From Roseomonas sp. OT10 (lineage in GTDB: Bacteria > Pseudomonadota > Alphaproteobacteria > Acetobacterales > Acetobacteraceae), in NCBI RefSeq assembly GCF_020991085.1, contig NZ_CP087719.1, forward strand, positions 3,492,001 to 3,556,000: 64,000 bases of DNA, written 5' to 3'. The notes beneath the pieces were generated by a model. That model saw only the letters and a program-made list of their open reading frames with translations. It did no database searches and was not told where the DNA came from. Every line of letters starts with the position of its first letter. Position 1 is the stretch's first letter. Below are positions 42,849 to 51,477 of this stretch, piece after piece. A program made the position numbers and the translations under genes.

Positions 42849-44462
42849 TCAGCCCCGGTGGTAGAGGGTGGGGATGGCCGCATCGACGACCACCTCCACC
42901 AGCGCCGGCCCCTCGGAGCGGCAGGCGGCGTGCAGCGCCCCGTCCAGCTCCTCCGGCCGCGTCACCCGCTGGCCGGGGCAGCCCATGCTCCGCGCCAGGG
43001 CGACGAAATCCAGCCCGGGCAGGTCGATCCCCGGCACGTCGCGCACCTGCAGCACCTGGCTGAAGGAGCGCATGGCGCCATAGCCGCCGTTGTTCACCAC
43101 CACCACGGTCAGCGGCAGCCCATGCTGCACGGCCGTCCACAGCGCCTGGGGCGAGTACATCATCGAGCCGTCGCCGATCAGTGCCACCACGCGCTCGCCG
43201 GGCCGCGCCAGGGCGATTCCGACGGCGGCCGGCAGGGAATAGCCCAGCCCGCCGCTGGCCATGGTGAAGAAGCTGCCCCAGCGCGTCCGTGGCAACTGCT
43301 CCTGCATCGCCGGCCGGTGGGAGGGCGCCTCCTCCACCAGGATCGCCTCGCCCGGCAGGGCGGCGTGCAGCCGGTGCAGCAGCCAGGCGGCCGGGATCGG
43401 CTCGGCCGGGGGCGGCGGCGCGGCACGCCGGCGCGGCGCGGGGGGCGGGCGGTCGGCGGGCGGCAGGGCGGCGTGCAGCGCCGGCAGGGCAAGCCGCAGG
43501 CTGCCCACGATGCCCGTGCCGGCCGGCGCGGCCGCGGCGGCCTCGGCATCCGCCGTCAACTGTAGGATGGGCGGGCCGTCGCGGAAGATCGCCGCCTCGC
43601 CGCCAACATGGAAGGTGAAGACGGGGGCGCCGATCACCAGGACGAGGTCGTAGGCCGAGAGCACCTGCGACACCGCCTGCGGCGCGGCGGCCAGGAAGCC
43701 GGCGAAGAGCGCATGGTCCTCGGGAAAGGAAAGCCGGGAGGAGAAGGGGCTGGCCAGCACCGGCGCGCCGATGCGCTCGGCCAGGGCGACCATCGCCGCG
43801 CCCGCCCCCTCCTGGTCCACCTCCGGCCCGACCACCAGGACCGGGCGGCGCGCGGCGACGAGCAGCCGCACCGCCTCGGCGATCAGCGCCGGATCGGGCG
43901 CGACGTCGGCCGAGACGATGCGCGGCACCACCGCACGGCAGGGCGCGGCCCAGTCGTCCACCGGGATGGAGACGAAGGTCGGGCCGCAGGGCTTCTGCAT
44001 CGCGACGTGATGGGCATGGGCGATGGCGGCGGGCACGTCCTCGGCCCGCGCCGGCTCGATGCTGAACTTGACGTAGGGCTTCGGGAACTGCGCCGCGTCC
44101 TGCGCGCCGAGGAAGGGGTGGTTCGGCAGCAGCGCCCGCACCTGCTGCCCGGCGGAGATGACCAGCGGCGCCTGGTTGCGCCAGGCGGTGAAGACATTCC
44201 CCAGCGCGTGCCCGACGCCCGCCGCCGAGTGCAGGTTGACGAAGGCCGCCCGGCCGGTGGCCCGGGCGTAGCCATCCGCCATGCCGACCACCGAGGCTTC
44301 CTGCAGCCCGAGGATATAGCGGAAATCCTCCGGCCAGCGATCCAGCAGCGGCAGCTCGGTGGAGCCGGGATTGCCGAAGACCGTGGTCATGCCGAGTTGG
44401 CGCAGCAGGTCCAGCACCGCCTGGCGCACCGTGGTCATGCCACCCGAAGGCGATTGCGCCAT
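42849..44462 (-). CDS. mdlC: Benzoylformate decarboxylase-like ThDP enzyme
   Basis: A 537-residue thiamine-diphosphate enzyme. The active-site set of benzoylformate decarboxylase is present: Ser34 (FGNPGSTELP), Glu55 (LGLQEASV), His78 (NLHSAAG) and His285 (GAPVFTFH). Spacing Ser34-Glu55-His78 equals that of the Pseudomonas enzyme. The ThDP/Mg motif is GDGSMMYSPQALWTAV ending in VVVNNGGYG. It decarboxylates aryl-2-oxoacids to aldehydes. The start is ATG 44462; ATG 44438 is possible. A generic acetolactate-synthase-like label is less likely because the catalytic His pair is characteristic. Operon partner: Bug receptor downstream. Confidence 0.85.
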   Translation of the reverse strand: MAQSPSGGMTTVRQAVLDLLRQLGMTTVFGNPGSTELPLLDRWPEDFRYILGLQEASVVGMADGYARATGRAAFVNLHSAAGVGHALGNVFTAWRNQAPLVISAGQQVRALLPNHPFLGAQDAAQFPKPYVKFSIEPARAEDVPAAIAHAHHVAMQKPCGPTFVSIPVDDWAAPCRAVVPRIVSADVAPDPALIAEAVRLLVAARRPVLVVGPEVDQEGAGAAMVALAERIGAPVLASPFSSRLSFPEDHALFAGFLAAAPQAVSQVLSAYDLVLVIGAPVFTFHVGGEAAIFRDGPPILQLTADAEAAAAAPAGTGIVGSLRLALPALHAALPPADRPPPAPRRRAAPPPPAEPIPAAWLLHRLHAALPGEAILVEEAPSHRPAMQEQLPRTRWGSFFTMASGGLGYSLPAAVGIALARPGERVVALIGDGSMMYSPQALWTAVQHGLPLTVVVVNNGGYGAMRSFSQVLQVRDVPGIDLPGLDFVALARSMGCPGQRVTRPEELDGALHAACRSEGPALVEVVVDAAIPTLYHRG

Positions 44463-44630
44463 CCCGGCCGTTCCTTCCCGCGCCTGCTGTTTCTGGACCG
44501 GCGCCGGGGAGCCCCGGGGCAGGCGGCGCCGAGGCTTGGCCATCCCGGGACCGGCCGCAAGCCCATTCCTGCGCACGGGCATGCCGGGGCGCGGGCGGCC
44601 CCGTGGCGGGACAGCCCACGACCGGCGGGG

Positions 44631-44670
44631 GCCTGAGCCGCGGGGCCGCCGGCGGCCCCGCGGCTCAGGC
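44631..44670. terminator. Perfect 40-bp palindrome at a gene end
   Basis: Bases 44631-44650 and 44651-44670 are exact reverse complements (arm starts GCCTGAGCCGCGGGGCCGCC), with no spacer. The palindrome includes the stop codon of the RNase-like gene (44665-44667). It would form a very stable RNA hairpin and probably terminates that transcript; DNA cruciform extrusion is also conceivable. No T-run follows. Confidence 0.65.
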
Positions 44671-45258
44671 GATGCCCACGATCCGGAAGAAAGGGTTGTT
44701 GATGGTCGCCGTCTTCACGGCGGGCGAGCCGTCCGCGTTGATCTTGCCGTTCACCCAGCGGTCGTAGTGGACCATGGTGATGTAGATGGCGCCCGTCGTC
44801 GTGTCGTGGACGATGCGCCGGTCGCCGTTCTTCCCCTTCTTCAGGTCGTTGCCGTTGTCGAAGTAGTATTCCTGGAACCGGCACTGGTCGGGCCGGACGA
44901 CGGTGTGCGTCGTGCCGTCCCAGGCGGCGAGCGTCCCGTCCTCCAGCTCCTCATAGGAGGTGCCGGGCAGGTAGCCCCATTCGTTGCGGTGGATCCCCTT
45001 GGCCTGCGGCGGCAGTTGCCTGTTGTGCAGCGCCTTGATCACGTCCTGCATCGCGCCGCTGCTGAAGCTGCCTAGCTTCTCGAGGGGCAGGTCGTGCAGC
45101 ACCAGCCCCGAGGGCGTCGCCGTGCCCTTGCCGGTGACGCTGCCCAGCAGGGAGGCCATCAGCAGGCGGTTGTCCGTGTAGTTCTGCTTGTCGAACTTGC
45201 CCTGCCCGCCGCGCTTGTAGGGCGGCTGGGTCGGCGTCGCGGTGCTGGCGTGGCTCAT
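44665..45258 (-). CDS. Unrecognised protein with microbial-RNase (barnase/T1)-like C-terminus
   Basis: A 197-residue protein with no signal peptide and no membrane segment. I do not recognise the first 80 residues (with KRGGQGKFDKQNYTDNRLL). The C-terminal part resembles microbial guanyl-preferring RNases: RQLPPQAKGIHRNEW, DGTLAAW, then FQEYYFDNG (Glu130), GDRRIVHD (Arg147/148) and IYITMVHYDRW (His164), in the order Glu-Arg-His seen in barnase and RNase T1-type enzymes. This is motif reading, not a search result. ATG 45258 gives this length. Base composition is less GC-rich than the neighbours, hinting at transfer. No barstar-like inhibitor gene is adjacent. The stop lies in a 40-bp palindrome. 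Confidence 0.6.
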   Translation of the reverse strand: MSHASTATPTQPPYKRGGQGKFDKQNYTDNRLLMASLLGSVTGKGTATPSGLVLHDLPLEKLGSFSSGAMQDVIKALHNRQLPPQAKGIHRNEWGYLPGTSYEELEDGTLAAWDGTTHTVVRPDQCRFQEYYFDNGNDLKKGKNGDRRIVHDTTTGAIYITMVHYDRWVNGKINADGSPAVKTATINNPFFRIVGIA

Positions 45259-45448
45259 GCGGGCGCGTCCTCGCCGGGGCATCTCCGGCCGGGAACCGCC
45301 CCGGCCGCCGCCTCCGGCCCTCGTGGCGGGGCGAGGCCGTACCGCGGAGTTGTGCCGCGCCCGGGTGATTCGCTCCACCTGCGCAGCAAAGCCGATTCCG
45401 CCGGCCCTGGCGACAGGATGTCGGCCGGGTCCACATGCAGGCCCGGCG

Positions 45449-47581
45449 TCAGCTCCCCGTCGCCACCCGCCCGCCGGCCCAGGCCGCCTCCAGGGCGCGA
45501 AGAACGATGCCTTCCGTCAGGATCTGCGGCAGTTGCGCCGGCTCCCCGCCCCCCGGCGGATAGAGCAGGTAGAGCGGCACCCCGTCCCGCCCCTGGGCGC
45601 GCAGCAGCGCGGTGATCGCCGGGTCGCCACGGGTCCAGTCGCCTGTCAGCATGGCGACGCCGCGCCGGGCGAAGGCCTCGCGAACCGCCGGGCGGTCCAG
45701 GGCCACGCGCTCGTTCACCTTGCAGGTGATGCACCAGGCGGCGGTGAGGTTCACGAAGACCGGCCGCCCCTCCGCCCGCAGCCCGGCGAGGCGGGCGGCG
45801 GACCACGTCTCCCCCTCCTCTCCGGCCAGGGCGGACGGGGCTTCGGGAGCCGCGCCCAGGCGTGGCAGCAGCGCCAGCGCCGCCAGCAGCGCCGCGCCGG
45901 CCAGCGCGCCGCCGACCCGCCGCCCGCGCGGCCCGGCGGGCTGCGCCTGCCCCCAGGCCCAGGCGGCGAAGCCCACCAGCAACCCGCCCGCCAGCACCAG
46001 CAGCACGCCATCCGGCCCGGCCTGCTGCGCCAGCACCCAGGCCAGCCAGGCCGCGGCGCCGTACATCGGGAAGGCCAGGGCCTGGCGCAGCCGCTCCATC
46101 CAGGCCCCCGGGCGCGGCAGGAAGGCGGCGAGCCCCGGGAACAGCGCCAGCAACGCATAGGGAGCCGCCATGCCCAGGCCCAGCGCGGCGAAGACCGCCA
46201 GCGCCCCGACCGGCGGCAGGACCAGGGTGGCGCCCAGCGCCGCCGCCATGAAGGGCGCGGTGCAGGGCGTGGCGACCAGCACCGCCAGCACCCCCGTCAG
46301 CACCGAGCCCGCGACGCCCCCGCGCGGGGCGCCGCCGGCCAGCACGGGCCCGCGCAACGTAAAGGCGCCCGACAGGTTCAGCCCGACCGCCAGCATCAGC
46401 CAGGCCATGGCGGCGACGAAGGCGGGCTGGGTGAACTGGAAGCCCCAGCCGGCGGCGACCCCCGCCGCGCGCAGCCCGGCGAGCGCCGCGCCGAGCGCCA
46501 GGAAGCTCAGCACCACCCCCGCGGTGGTCCCCGCCGCCTGGGCGCGGATCGTGCCGCGCGCGGCGCCGGACAGCTTCGCCAGCGCCATGGCCTTCATCGC
46601 CAGGATGGGGAAGACGCAGGGCATGAGGTTCAGCAGCAGGCCGCCCAGCGCCGCCCAGAGCGTGGCCTGCCCGAGCGTGGCCTGCCAGGGCGTATCCTGC
46701 CAGGGCGCGGCCCGCCCCGGGGGCGGCGCCCCGGCCGGGCGCGCCGGCACCGCGCCGAGCGGGGCGGCGACGGCGTAGGCGGCGCGCAGCCCGGCCGCAT
46801 CGGTGATCGCCACGACGCCGGCGAGCGGCCCGTCCGCGGCGGCGGCTCCGGCCGGGCGGGTCAGGCCCAGGGTCAGCGCCCCGTCCCGCACGGAGAGCGG
46901 CTGCGGCGCGGCGTGGTCGAGCAGCCCGGGAGCGGCGGGAAAGAAGAAGGCGTTCCGCACCTGCCCCGCCGAGAGCTCCGGCCCGGTCAGCTCCAGCGCC
47001 CCCGCGGCGCCGTCGAAGCCCGCGCGCGCCGCCCAGGGCGAGGGGCGAGGCAGGGACGCCTCGGCCGCCGCGAAGGCCGCCGCCTCGGCCGGGTCGGGGC
47101 GCGGGGCGGCCTCGACCGGCAGGTCCAGGCGGAAGCTCCCTTCCTCCGGGATGCAGACATCGGCGCAGGTCAGCCAGGTGCCGCTGGCCTCGACGGTCAG
47201 CACCCCGCCGGCCGGCAGATCGGCGGGAGGGGTCAGCGTCAGCGGGAAGGCGACCTCGCCCTCGTAGCCGAAGTTCACCAGCGGGCCGAAGGGGATGCGC
47301 TGCGGCGCCGGGAAGGCGAGCGGCGTGACGGAGGCGCCCGGCGGCAGGGTCAGCGCCAGTTCCGGCGGCGCGCCGGCATCGCCCGGATTGGACCAGTAGG
47401 TGTGCCAGCCTGGCGCCAGCACCTGCCGCAGCAGCAGGCGCACGGGCTGTCCGGGCGCCACCGCCGCCGCCTCGCTGACCAGCGTGACACGGGCCCGCGG
47501 GGATTCGACCGGCAGGCTCTCCAGCGCCAGGGCCGGCGCCGCCCCGATCAGCCCCGCCCATAGAAGGATCAACCGCAGCAT
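45449..47581 (-). CDS. DsbD/ScsB-like thiol:disulfide interchange protein
   Basis: A 710-residue inner-membrane protein. The signal-bearing N-terminal domain has GTWLTCADVCIPEEG (a Cys pair). The central membrane domain shows LMPCVFPILAMKA and VATPCTAPFMAAA, the two redox-active transmembrane Cys sites of DsbD. The C-terminal thioredoxin domain carries the Cys-x-x-Cys AAWCITCKVNE. It passes electrons from cytoplasmic thioredoxin to periplasmic thiol proteins. ATG 47581 yields a leader LILLWAGLIGAAPALALE. The frame is open 5' of this start but the extra sequence is low-complexity. Lies 85 bases downstream of the three-gene unknown operon and may be co-transcribed with it. Confidence 0.93.
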   Translation of the reverse strand: MLRLILLWAGLIGAAPALALESLPVESPRARVTLVSEAAAVAPGQPVRLLLRQVLAPGWHTYWSNPGDAGAPPELALTLPPGASVTPLAFPAPQRIPFGPLVNFGYEGEVAFPLTLTPPADLPAGGVLTVEASGTWLTCADVCIPEEGSFRLDLPVEAAPRPDPAEAAAFAAAEASLPRPSPWAARAGFDGAAGALELTGPELSAGQVRNAFFFPAAPGLLDHAAPQPLSVRDGALTLGLTRPAGAAAADGPLAGVVAITDAAGLRAAYAVAAPLGAVPARPAGAPPPGRAAPWQDTPWQATLGQATLWAALGGLLLNLMPCVFPILAMKAMALAKLSGAARGTIRAQAAGTTAGVVLSFLALGAALAGLRAAGVAAGWGFQFTQPAFVAAMAWLMLAVGLNLSGAFTLRGPVLAGGAPRGGVAGSVLTGVLAVLVATPCTAPFMAAALGATLVLPPVGALAVFAALGLGMAAPYALLALFPGLAAFLPRPGAWMERLRQALAFPMYGAAAWLAWVLAQQAGPDGVLLVLAGGLLVGFAAWAWGQAQPAGPRGRRVGGALAGAALLAALALLPRLGAAPEAPSALAGEEGETWSAARLAGLRAEGRPVFVNLTAAWCITCKVNERVALDRPAVREAFARRGVAMLTGDWTRGDPAITALLRAQGRDGVPLYLLYPPGGGEPAQLPQILTEGIVLRALEAAWAGGRVATGS

Positions 47582-47666
47582 CGGCACATCAACCGCAACT
47601 CCCGGGCCGGATGCAATGGCCAGGCCCGCAGGTCGGAGGCGCGTCCCCCGGGGGAACCCCCCCCGG

Positions 47667-48917
47667 TCACGCCACCGTGCCGGGGCGCGCCGGCGGCAGC
47701 GGGGATGGCGGGACGCGCGCCGGCTCGGGGCGCTCGGGGCCGCCAAGCTGCCGGGCGACGGCGTTCACCATGGTCTCCAGCACGCGGAAGACGACCTCCA
47801 CGCTGAAGCCCACGAGGAAGGCGATGCCGGAGAAGGTCAGCGTCACCTGCGCCGGCAGCCCGCCCAGCCCCTGGACGGGCGTGTCCTCCGGCCGCAGGAA
47901 CAGGCCGATGCAGGCGCCCATCAGCAGGCCCAGCATGACGCGGAGCCAGGCCTGCCGGGTGGCGCCGGGCAGCAGGCGGTTCTCGGCCATCTGCTGCTCC
48001 ATGTGCCGCAGGGCATAGACCAGCGCGCCCAGCGTGCCGAAGAGCAGGGGCAGCAGGAGGTTGCCGATCGCCTCCAGCAGCGAGGCGCCGGACTGCTCGC
48101 TGGTCAGCAGCACCCCCGGCTGCTCCGTCATCAGGCCCAGGGCGCCGGTGACCCGGGTCCAGGGCAGGCTGACGAGGCGGACGGGGGTCAGCCAGGCGGC
48201 GAGATCGGCATAGGCGATGTCGGACTTGCGGCTCAGGTCGCGCAGCCGGTCGCAGAGGTGGTACTGGCCCGCGGATTCGAAGGCCTCCGGCCCGCCCTCG
48301 ATCCGGAAGGGCGGGCGGTACCAGTTGCCGACCCGGTCGCAGAGGCGCAGCACCGGCGTCTCGGCCCGTGGCGTGCCGCGATGCGCCGCCACCTCCGCCG
48401 CCTCGTACTGCTGGATCGCCAGGTCCAGCTCCACCGTCTGCCGGGCGATCTCCTGCACCCGGCGCAGCGTCGTCTTGCCGAAGACCACGTAGGTCGAGAC
48501 CAGCACCGCGGCGACCAGGATCGCCATGGCGGCGATGGCGAGGGAGAAGCGGGTGCGCCGCGCCCGCCGGGCGGCCGCCGCGAAGCCGGCCCAGGCCCGG
48601 TCCCAGCGGTCGATGCCGACCACCTCCTCCTCCCCCAGCACCAGCGCGCTGAAGGCGGCCGAGGAGGCGGAAACCGGCGCCGCCCGGGCGGAGAGCGTAT
48701 CCCGGGCGGCGAGCAGGAAGGCCAGGTCGTCGGGCGAGGCCACCAGCATCGCCGGCTCCCGCCCCAGCAGGGCGACCAGCCGCGTGAAGGTGGCCGCGTC
48801 CTCGGCCGGATCATCCGAGAAGGTGCCGCGCAGCCGCCGGCTGGGCAGCCGCCCGAGATGGCCGAGCAGCACGGTCGCATCGCGCAGGGCCATGCCGGCC
48901 TGCTGTTCGAGGGACAT
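47667..48917 (-). CDS. Membrane protein of unknown function (third gene of unknown operon)
   Basis: A 416-residue protein I do not recognise. Visible structure: a soluble N-terminal ~120 residues with a basic end (RRARRTRF), a first membrane segment at about 124-146 (SLAIAAMAILVAAVLVSTYV), a probable extracytoplasmic region 147-280 with two cysteines (Cys193 and Cys222), then three more hydrophobic segments near 281-303, 323-341 and 357-378. The C-terminus is Pro-rich. ATG 48917 fits. It follows the second unknown gene after 75 bases on the same strand. The topology would allow it to anchor or export the products of the two upstream genes, but this is only inference. Confidence 0.75.
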   Translation of the reverse strand: MSLEQQAGMALRDATVLLGHLGRLPSRRLRGTFSDDPAEDAATFTRLVALLGREPAMLVASPDDLAFLLAARDTLSARAAPVSASSAAFSALVLGEEEVVGIDRWDRAWAGFAAAARRARRTRFSLAIAAMAILVAAVLVSTYVVFGKTTLRRVQEIARQTVELDLAIQQYEAAEVAAHRGTPRAETPVLRLCDRVGNWYRPPFRIEGGPEAFESAGQYHLCDRLRDLSRKSDIAYADLAAWLTPVRLVSLPWTRVTGALGLMTEQPGVLLTSEQSGASLLEAIGNLLLPLLFGTLGALVYALRHMEQQMAENRLLPGATRQAWLRVMLGLLMGACIGLFLRPEDTPVQGLGGLPAQVTLTFSGIAFLVGFSVEVVFRVLETMVNAVARQLGGPERPEPARVPPSPLPPARPGTVA

Positions 48918-48992
48918 GCGCGTCCCCTTCCGGGCTTCGTTTCGTACCCGGACGATAGGCGTGCGGCCCCGCCACCGGCAATCGCCAAGCCG

Positions 48993-50237
48993 TTACTCCG
49001 GGGCGGCGCCCTCCAGCAGCTCCAGCCCGGCCTCCGGCCCGCCCAGCAGTTCCGCCAGCCGCGCGAGCTCCACCCGGCCGGCCGGATTCGCCGTGGCGGC
49101 CAGCTGCCGCAGCCGGCGCAGCGCCTCGCGCCGCGGAGTGTCGCAGCCCCCGCCATGGCCGAGCGGCCGCGCCGCCAGGTCGAGCTGCCGCAGCGCCAGC
49201 GCGCCCTCCTCCAGCGCCGCCGCCTCCGCATCCGTGGCGCCCCCGGCGGCCAGCCGTTCCGCCGGCAGCAGGACCCGGTGCCGACCCGCCTCGGCATAGT
49301 GGCTGCGGCACATCCCCTCCGCCGCCTGGCGCCAGGCCTCCACCTGCCGCCGCCAGGCCGGGCCGCGCCCGGCGAGCCCCGTGGCATCGTCGAGCAGGTC
49401 CCGCAACGCCTCCACCCGCGCCGCCAGGGCCTCGGCCGACGCGTCCTGCAGCGCGTCCAGCCGGCTCCCGATGGCGGCGCCCAGCCCGGCCTCGATCCGC
49501 CCGGCCACGGCGGGGGCGATCCCCGCCGCCAGGGCGCTGACGGCGCCGGGCCGCGCGGCATCGGCCAGCAGGGTCGCGAGCCCGGCGGCGAGGGGCCGGC
49601 GCCCGGCGGGCAGCAGGGCCTGCAGCACCGTGCGCGCCAGCGGGCCGGGCGGACCGGCGGCGACCTCCCGCGCCGCGGCATAGAGCGCAGCGCCATGGGC
49701 CAGCACGTCGGCGCAGAGGCGGGCCAGGGGCGGGAAATCCTCCGCCCGGAGCCCGGCCGCGAACCAGCCGGGCGGCAGCGCCTCGGCGGGGTCGGCCGCG
49801 GCGGCCAGGATGCCCGCGGCCTCCCGCCAGAGGGGCGCGCCCAGCCGTGCCACCGCCTCGTGGTTGGAGCGCTGCAGCCCGGCCAGCCGCGGGCCGATGG
49901 CGACCGCCTCGCCTTGCAGCCGGGGCAGGACCAGGGCGGCGAGGGGGACGAGGGCGCTGCGCGGCACCGTCGGCTCCTCCACCCGCCATTCGGCCGGCGG
50001 CACGATGGCGCCGTCCAGCGGCACGAAGAGCAGCCGGGTCAGCGGCAGCGGCCGGGCGGGGCGCAGCCCGCGCAGCCGCGCCCGCGCCGCGTCCAGGACC
50101 CGGTCCGCCTCGCCCCGTTCCGGCAGGGCGTCCAGGATGGCCACGATCCGCTCCAGCTGCGCCGGCGTGCCGCTGGCGACGGCGGCAGAGAGGTTGGCCA
50201 GCTCGGCCCGGGACAGGGCCGCGGGGGCGGCATTCAT
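48993..50237 (-). CDS. Protein of unknown function (second gene of unknown operon)
   Basis: A 414-residue, Ala/Leu/Arg-rich protein without signal or membrane segments. It looks entirely helical, with recurring leucine-rich stretches (LSRAELANLSAAVA, ALQDASAEALAARVEALRDLL, LARLAELLGGPEAGLELL). I do not recognise the family and see no catalytic motif. ATG 50237 overlaps the stop of the first gene (ATGA), so the pair is translationally coupled and the products may interact. Confidence 0.75.
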   Translation of the reverse strand: MNAAPAALSRAELANLSAAVASGTPAQLERIVAILDALPERGEADRVLDAARARLRGLRPARPLPLTRLLFVPLDGAIVPPAEWRVEEPTVPRSALVPLAALVLPRLQGEAVAIGPRLAGLQRSNHEAVARLGAPLWREAAGILAAAADPAEALPPGWFAAGLRAEDFPPLARLCADVLAHGAALYAAAREVAAGPPGPLARTVLQALLPAGRRPLAAGLATLLADAARPGAVSALAAGIAPAVAGRIEAGLGAAIGSRLDALQDASAEALAARVEALRDLLDDATGLAGRGPAWRRQVEAWRQAAEGMCRSHYAEAGRHRVLLPAERLAAGGATDAEAAALEEGALALRQLDLAARPLGHGGGCDTPRREALRRLRQLAATANPAGRVELARLAELLGGPEAGLELLEGAAPE

Positions 50238-51370
50238 GCGGCCAGCGCCTTCACGCGCTCGTTGCGGCGTTGCAGCTCCAGCATGCGGCCGGTGCGCCAG
50301 TCGCGGTTGGCCTGCACGTTGCGGCGCGGCCCGCTGGTCAGCCCCGCCGTCTCCCAGTCGGGCGGGCAGCCGGCCCAGCCCTCCGCCTCGCGCGGGACGA
50401 CGGGGCAGAGCCCGGCCATGTCGGGCAGCGCCGCGGCGCCGGAATCGCGCCAGAGGCCGAGGATCAGGTCCCAGCCGTCGAGCAGCCAGTCCGGCCGCCC
50501 GGTGGTGGTGCGCACGGCCTGCGGATTGCCCGCCCAGCGGCGCAGCAGCAGGGTCATGTCGTCCGCCATCGTCTGCGCCTCGGCCAGGGTGGCCCGGGCC
50601 ATGGACAGGGTCGGCCGGATGGATTGCTGCAGGATGCCGGCGCAGAGGCTCTGCACCTCGTCGGGGGATTCGGCGAGTTCGGACAGCCGGGCGTCCAGCT
50701 CGTCCAGGTCGCGCACCAGCTGCGGCAGCGGCGCCCGCGTCGGGTCGCCGGGCAGGCCGACCGGCTCCAGCAGCTCGGCCACCTCCTCCACCGTGCGATA
50801 GGCCGCCTCCGGGCCGCCGACCGCCGCGGCCAGCCGCTCGGCCAGGACCTTGCGGGCGCGGTCGACCAGCCGTTCCGGGGATTCGCGCTCGGGCGGCGTG
50901 CCGTCCACCGCCGCCGTCTCGGCCTGCTTGATGAGGCGGAGGAGGAGGAAGTAGTGCGTGGCGAGGCGGGACTGCCGCGCGGTCTCCAACGCCTGCGCGG
51001 CGGCGCGGGCCGCGTCGCGCCCGGCGAAGCCCTCCACGGCGATGGCGCGCGCCACGTCGCGCATGCGGCGCGGCGTGGGGAACTTCAGGTCGGCCACCCG
51101 GCTCCAGAACTGGCGGTCATGCACCGAGGGGGAGCAGAGGTCGGGCATGGCCGCCCAGGGCAGGACATAGACCCCCTCCGCGCCGGACGGGTTGGGCACG
51201 ATCAGCTCCAGCGTGCTGGCGCCGGAGGGCCGCTCCAGCGGGCGGGCGCGGGCGCCCATCAGCAACGGCGTGGTGAAGGCCATGCTGATGCCACGCTCCA
51301 GGAAGGTCACCGGCTGCCAGCGGGCCGCGCCGTAGCGCTCGAGCTTGGAGAGGAAGACGCTGTCGTCCAT
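50234..51370 (-). CDS. Protein of unknown function (first gene of unknown operon)
   Basis: A 378-residue soluble protein. The N-terminal ~105 residues (FLSKLERYGAARWQPVTFLE, MAFTTPLLMGARARPLERPS, ELIVPNPSGAEGVYVLPWAA) look like a beta-rich domain; the rest is helical with coiled-coil potential (DLDELDARLSELAESPDEVQ). The C-terminus has GWDLILGLWRDS and NVQANRDWRTGRMLELQRRN. Not recognised. ATG 51370 starts the operon, 107 bases downstream of an enoyl-CoA hydratase gene on the same strand. No export signal. Confidence 0.75.
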   Translation of the reverse strand: MDDSVFLSKLERYGAARWQPVTFLERGISMAFTTPLLMGARARPLERPSGASTLELIVPNPSGAEGVYVLPWAAMPDLCSPSVHDRQFWSRVADLKFPTPRRMRDVARAIAVEGFAGRDAARAAAQALETARQSRLATHYFLLLRLIKQAETAAVDGTPPERESPERLVDRARKVLAERLAAAVGGPEAAYRTVEEVAELLEPVGLPGDPTRAPLPQLVRDLDELDARLSELAESPDEVQSLCAGILQQSIRPTLSMARATLAEAQTMADDMTLLLRRWAGNPQAVRTTTGRPDWLLDGWDLILGLWRDSGAAALPDMAGLCPVVPREAEGWAGCPPDWETAGLTSGPRRNVQANRDWRTGRMLELQRRNERVKALAA

Positions 51371-51477
51371 GCCGCGGATTCATGCGACCGAGGCTGTAAA
51401 CCTGCGGTGAATGCCGGCCTTCCCGCCTGTGGCGCCCTGCCCCGGCGGCGATGGTGCCGGCCGCCGCGGCCGGGCCG

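Noticed and set aside
42849-44462. Acetolactate synthase large subunit
   Set aside because: The Ser34/Glu55/His78/His285 pattern and NPGSTELP match benzoylformate decarboxylase, and no regulatory small subunit gene is adjacent.
45259-45448. Barstar-like immunity gene next to the RNase-like gene
   Set aside because: The 190-bp gap is too short and no suitable small acidic frame is seen; flanking genes are BFD and DsbD-like.
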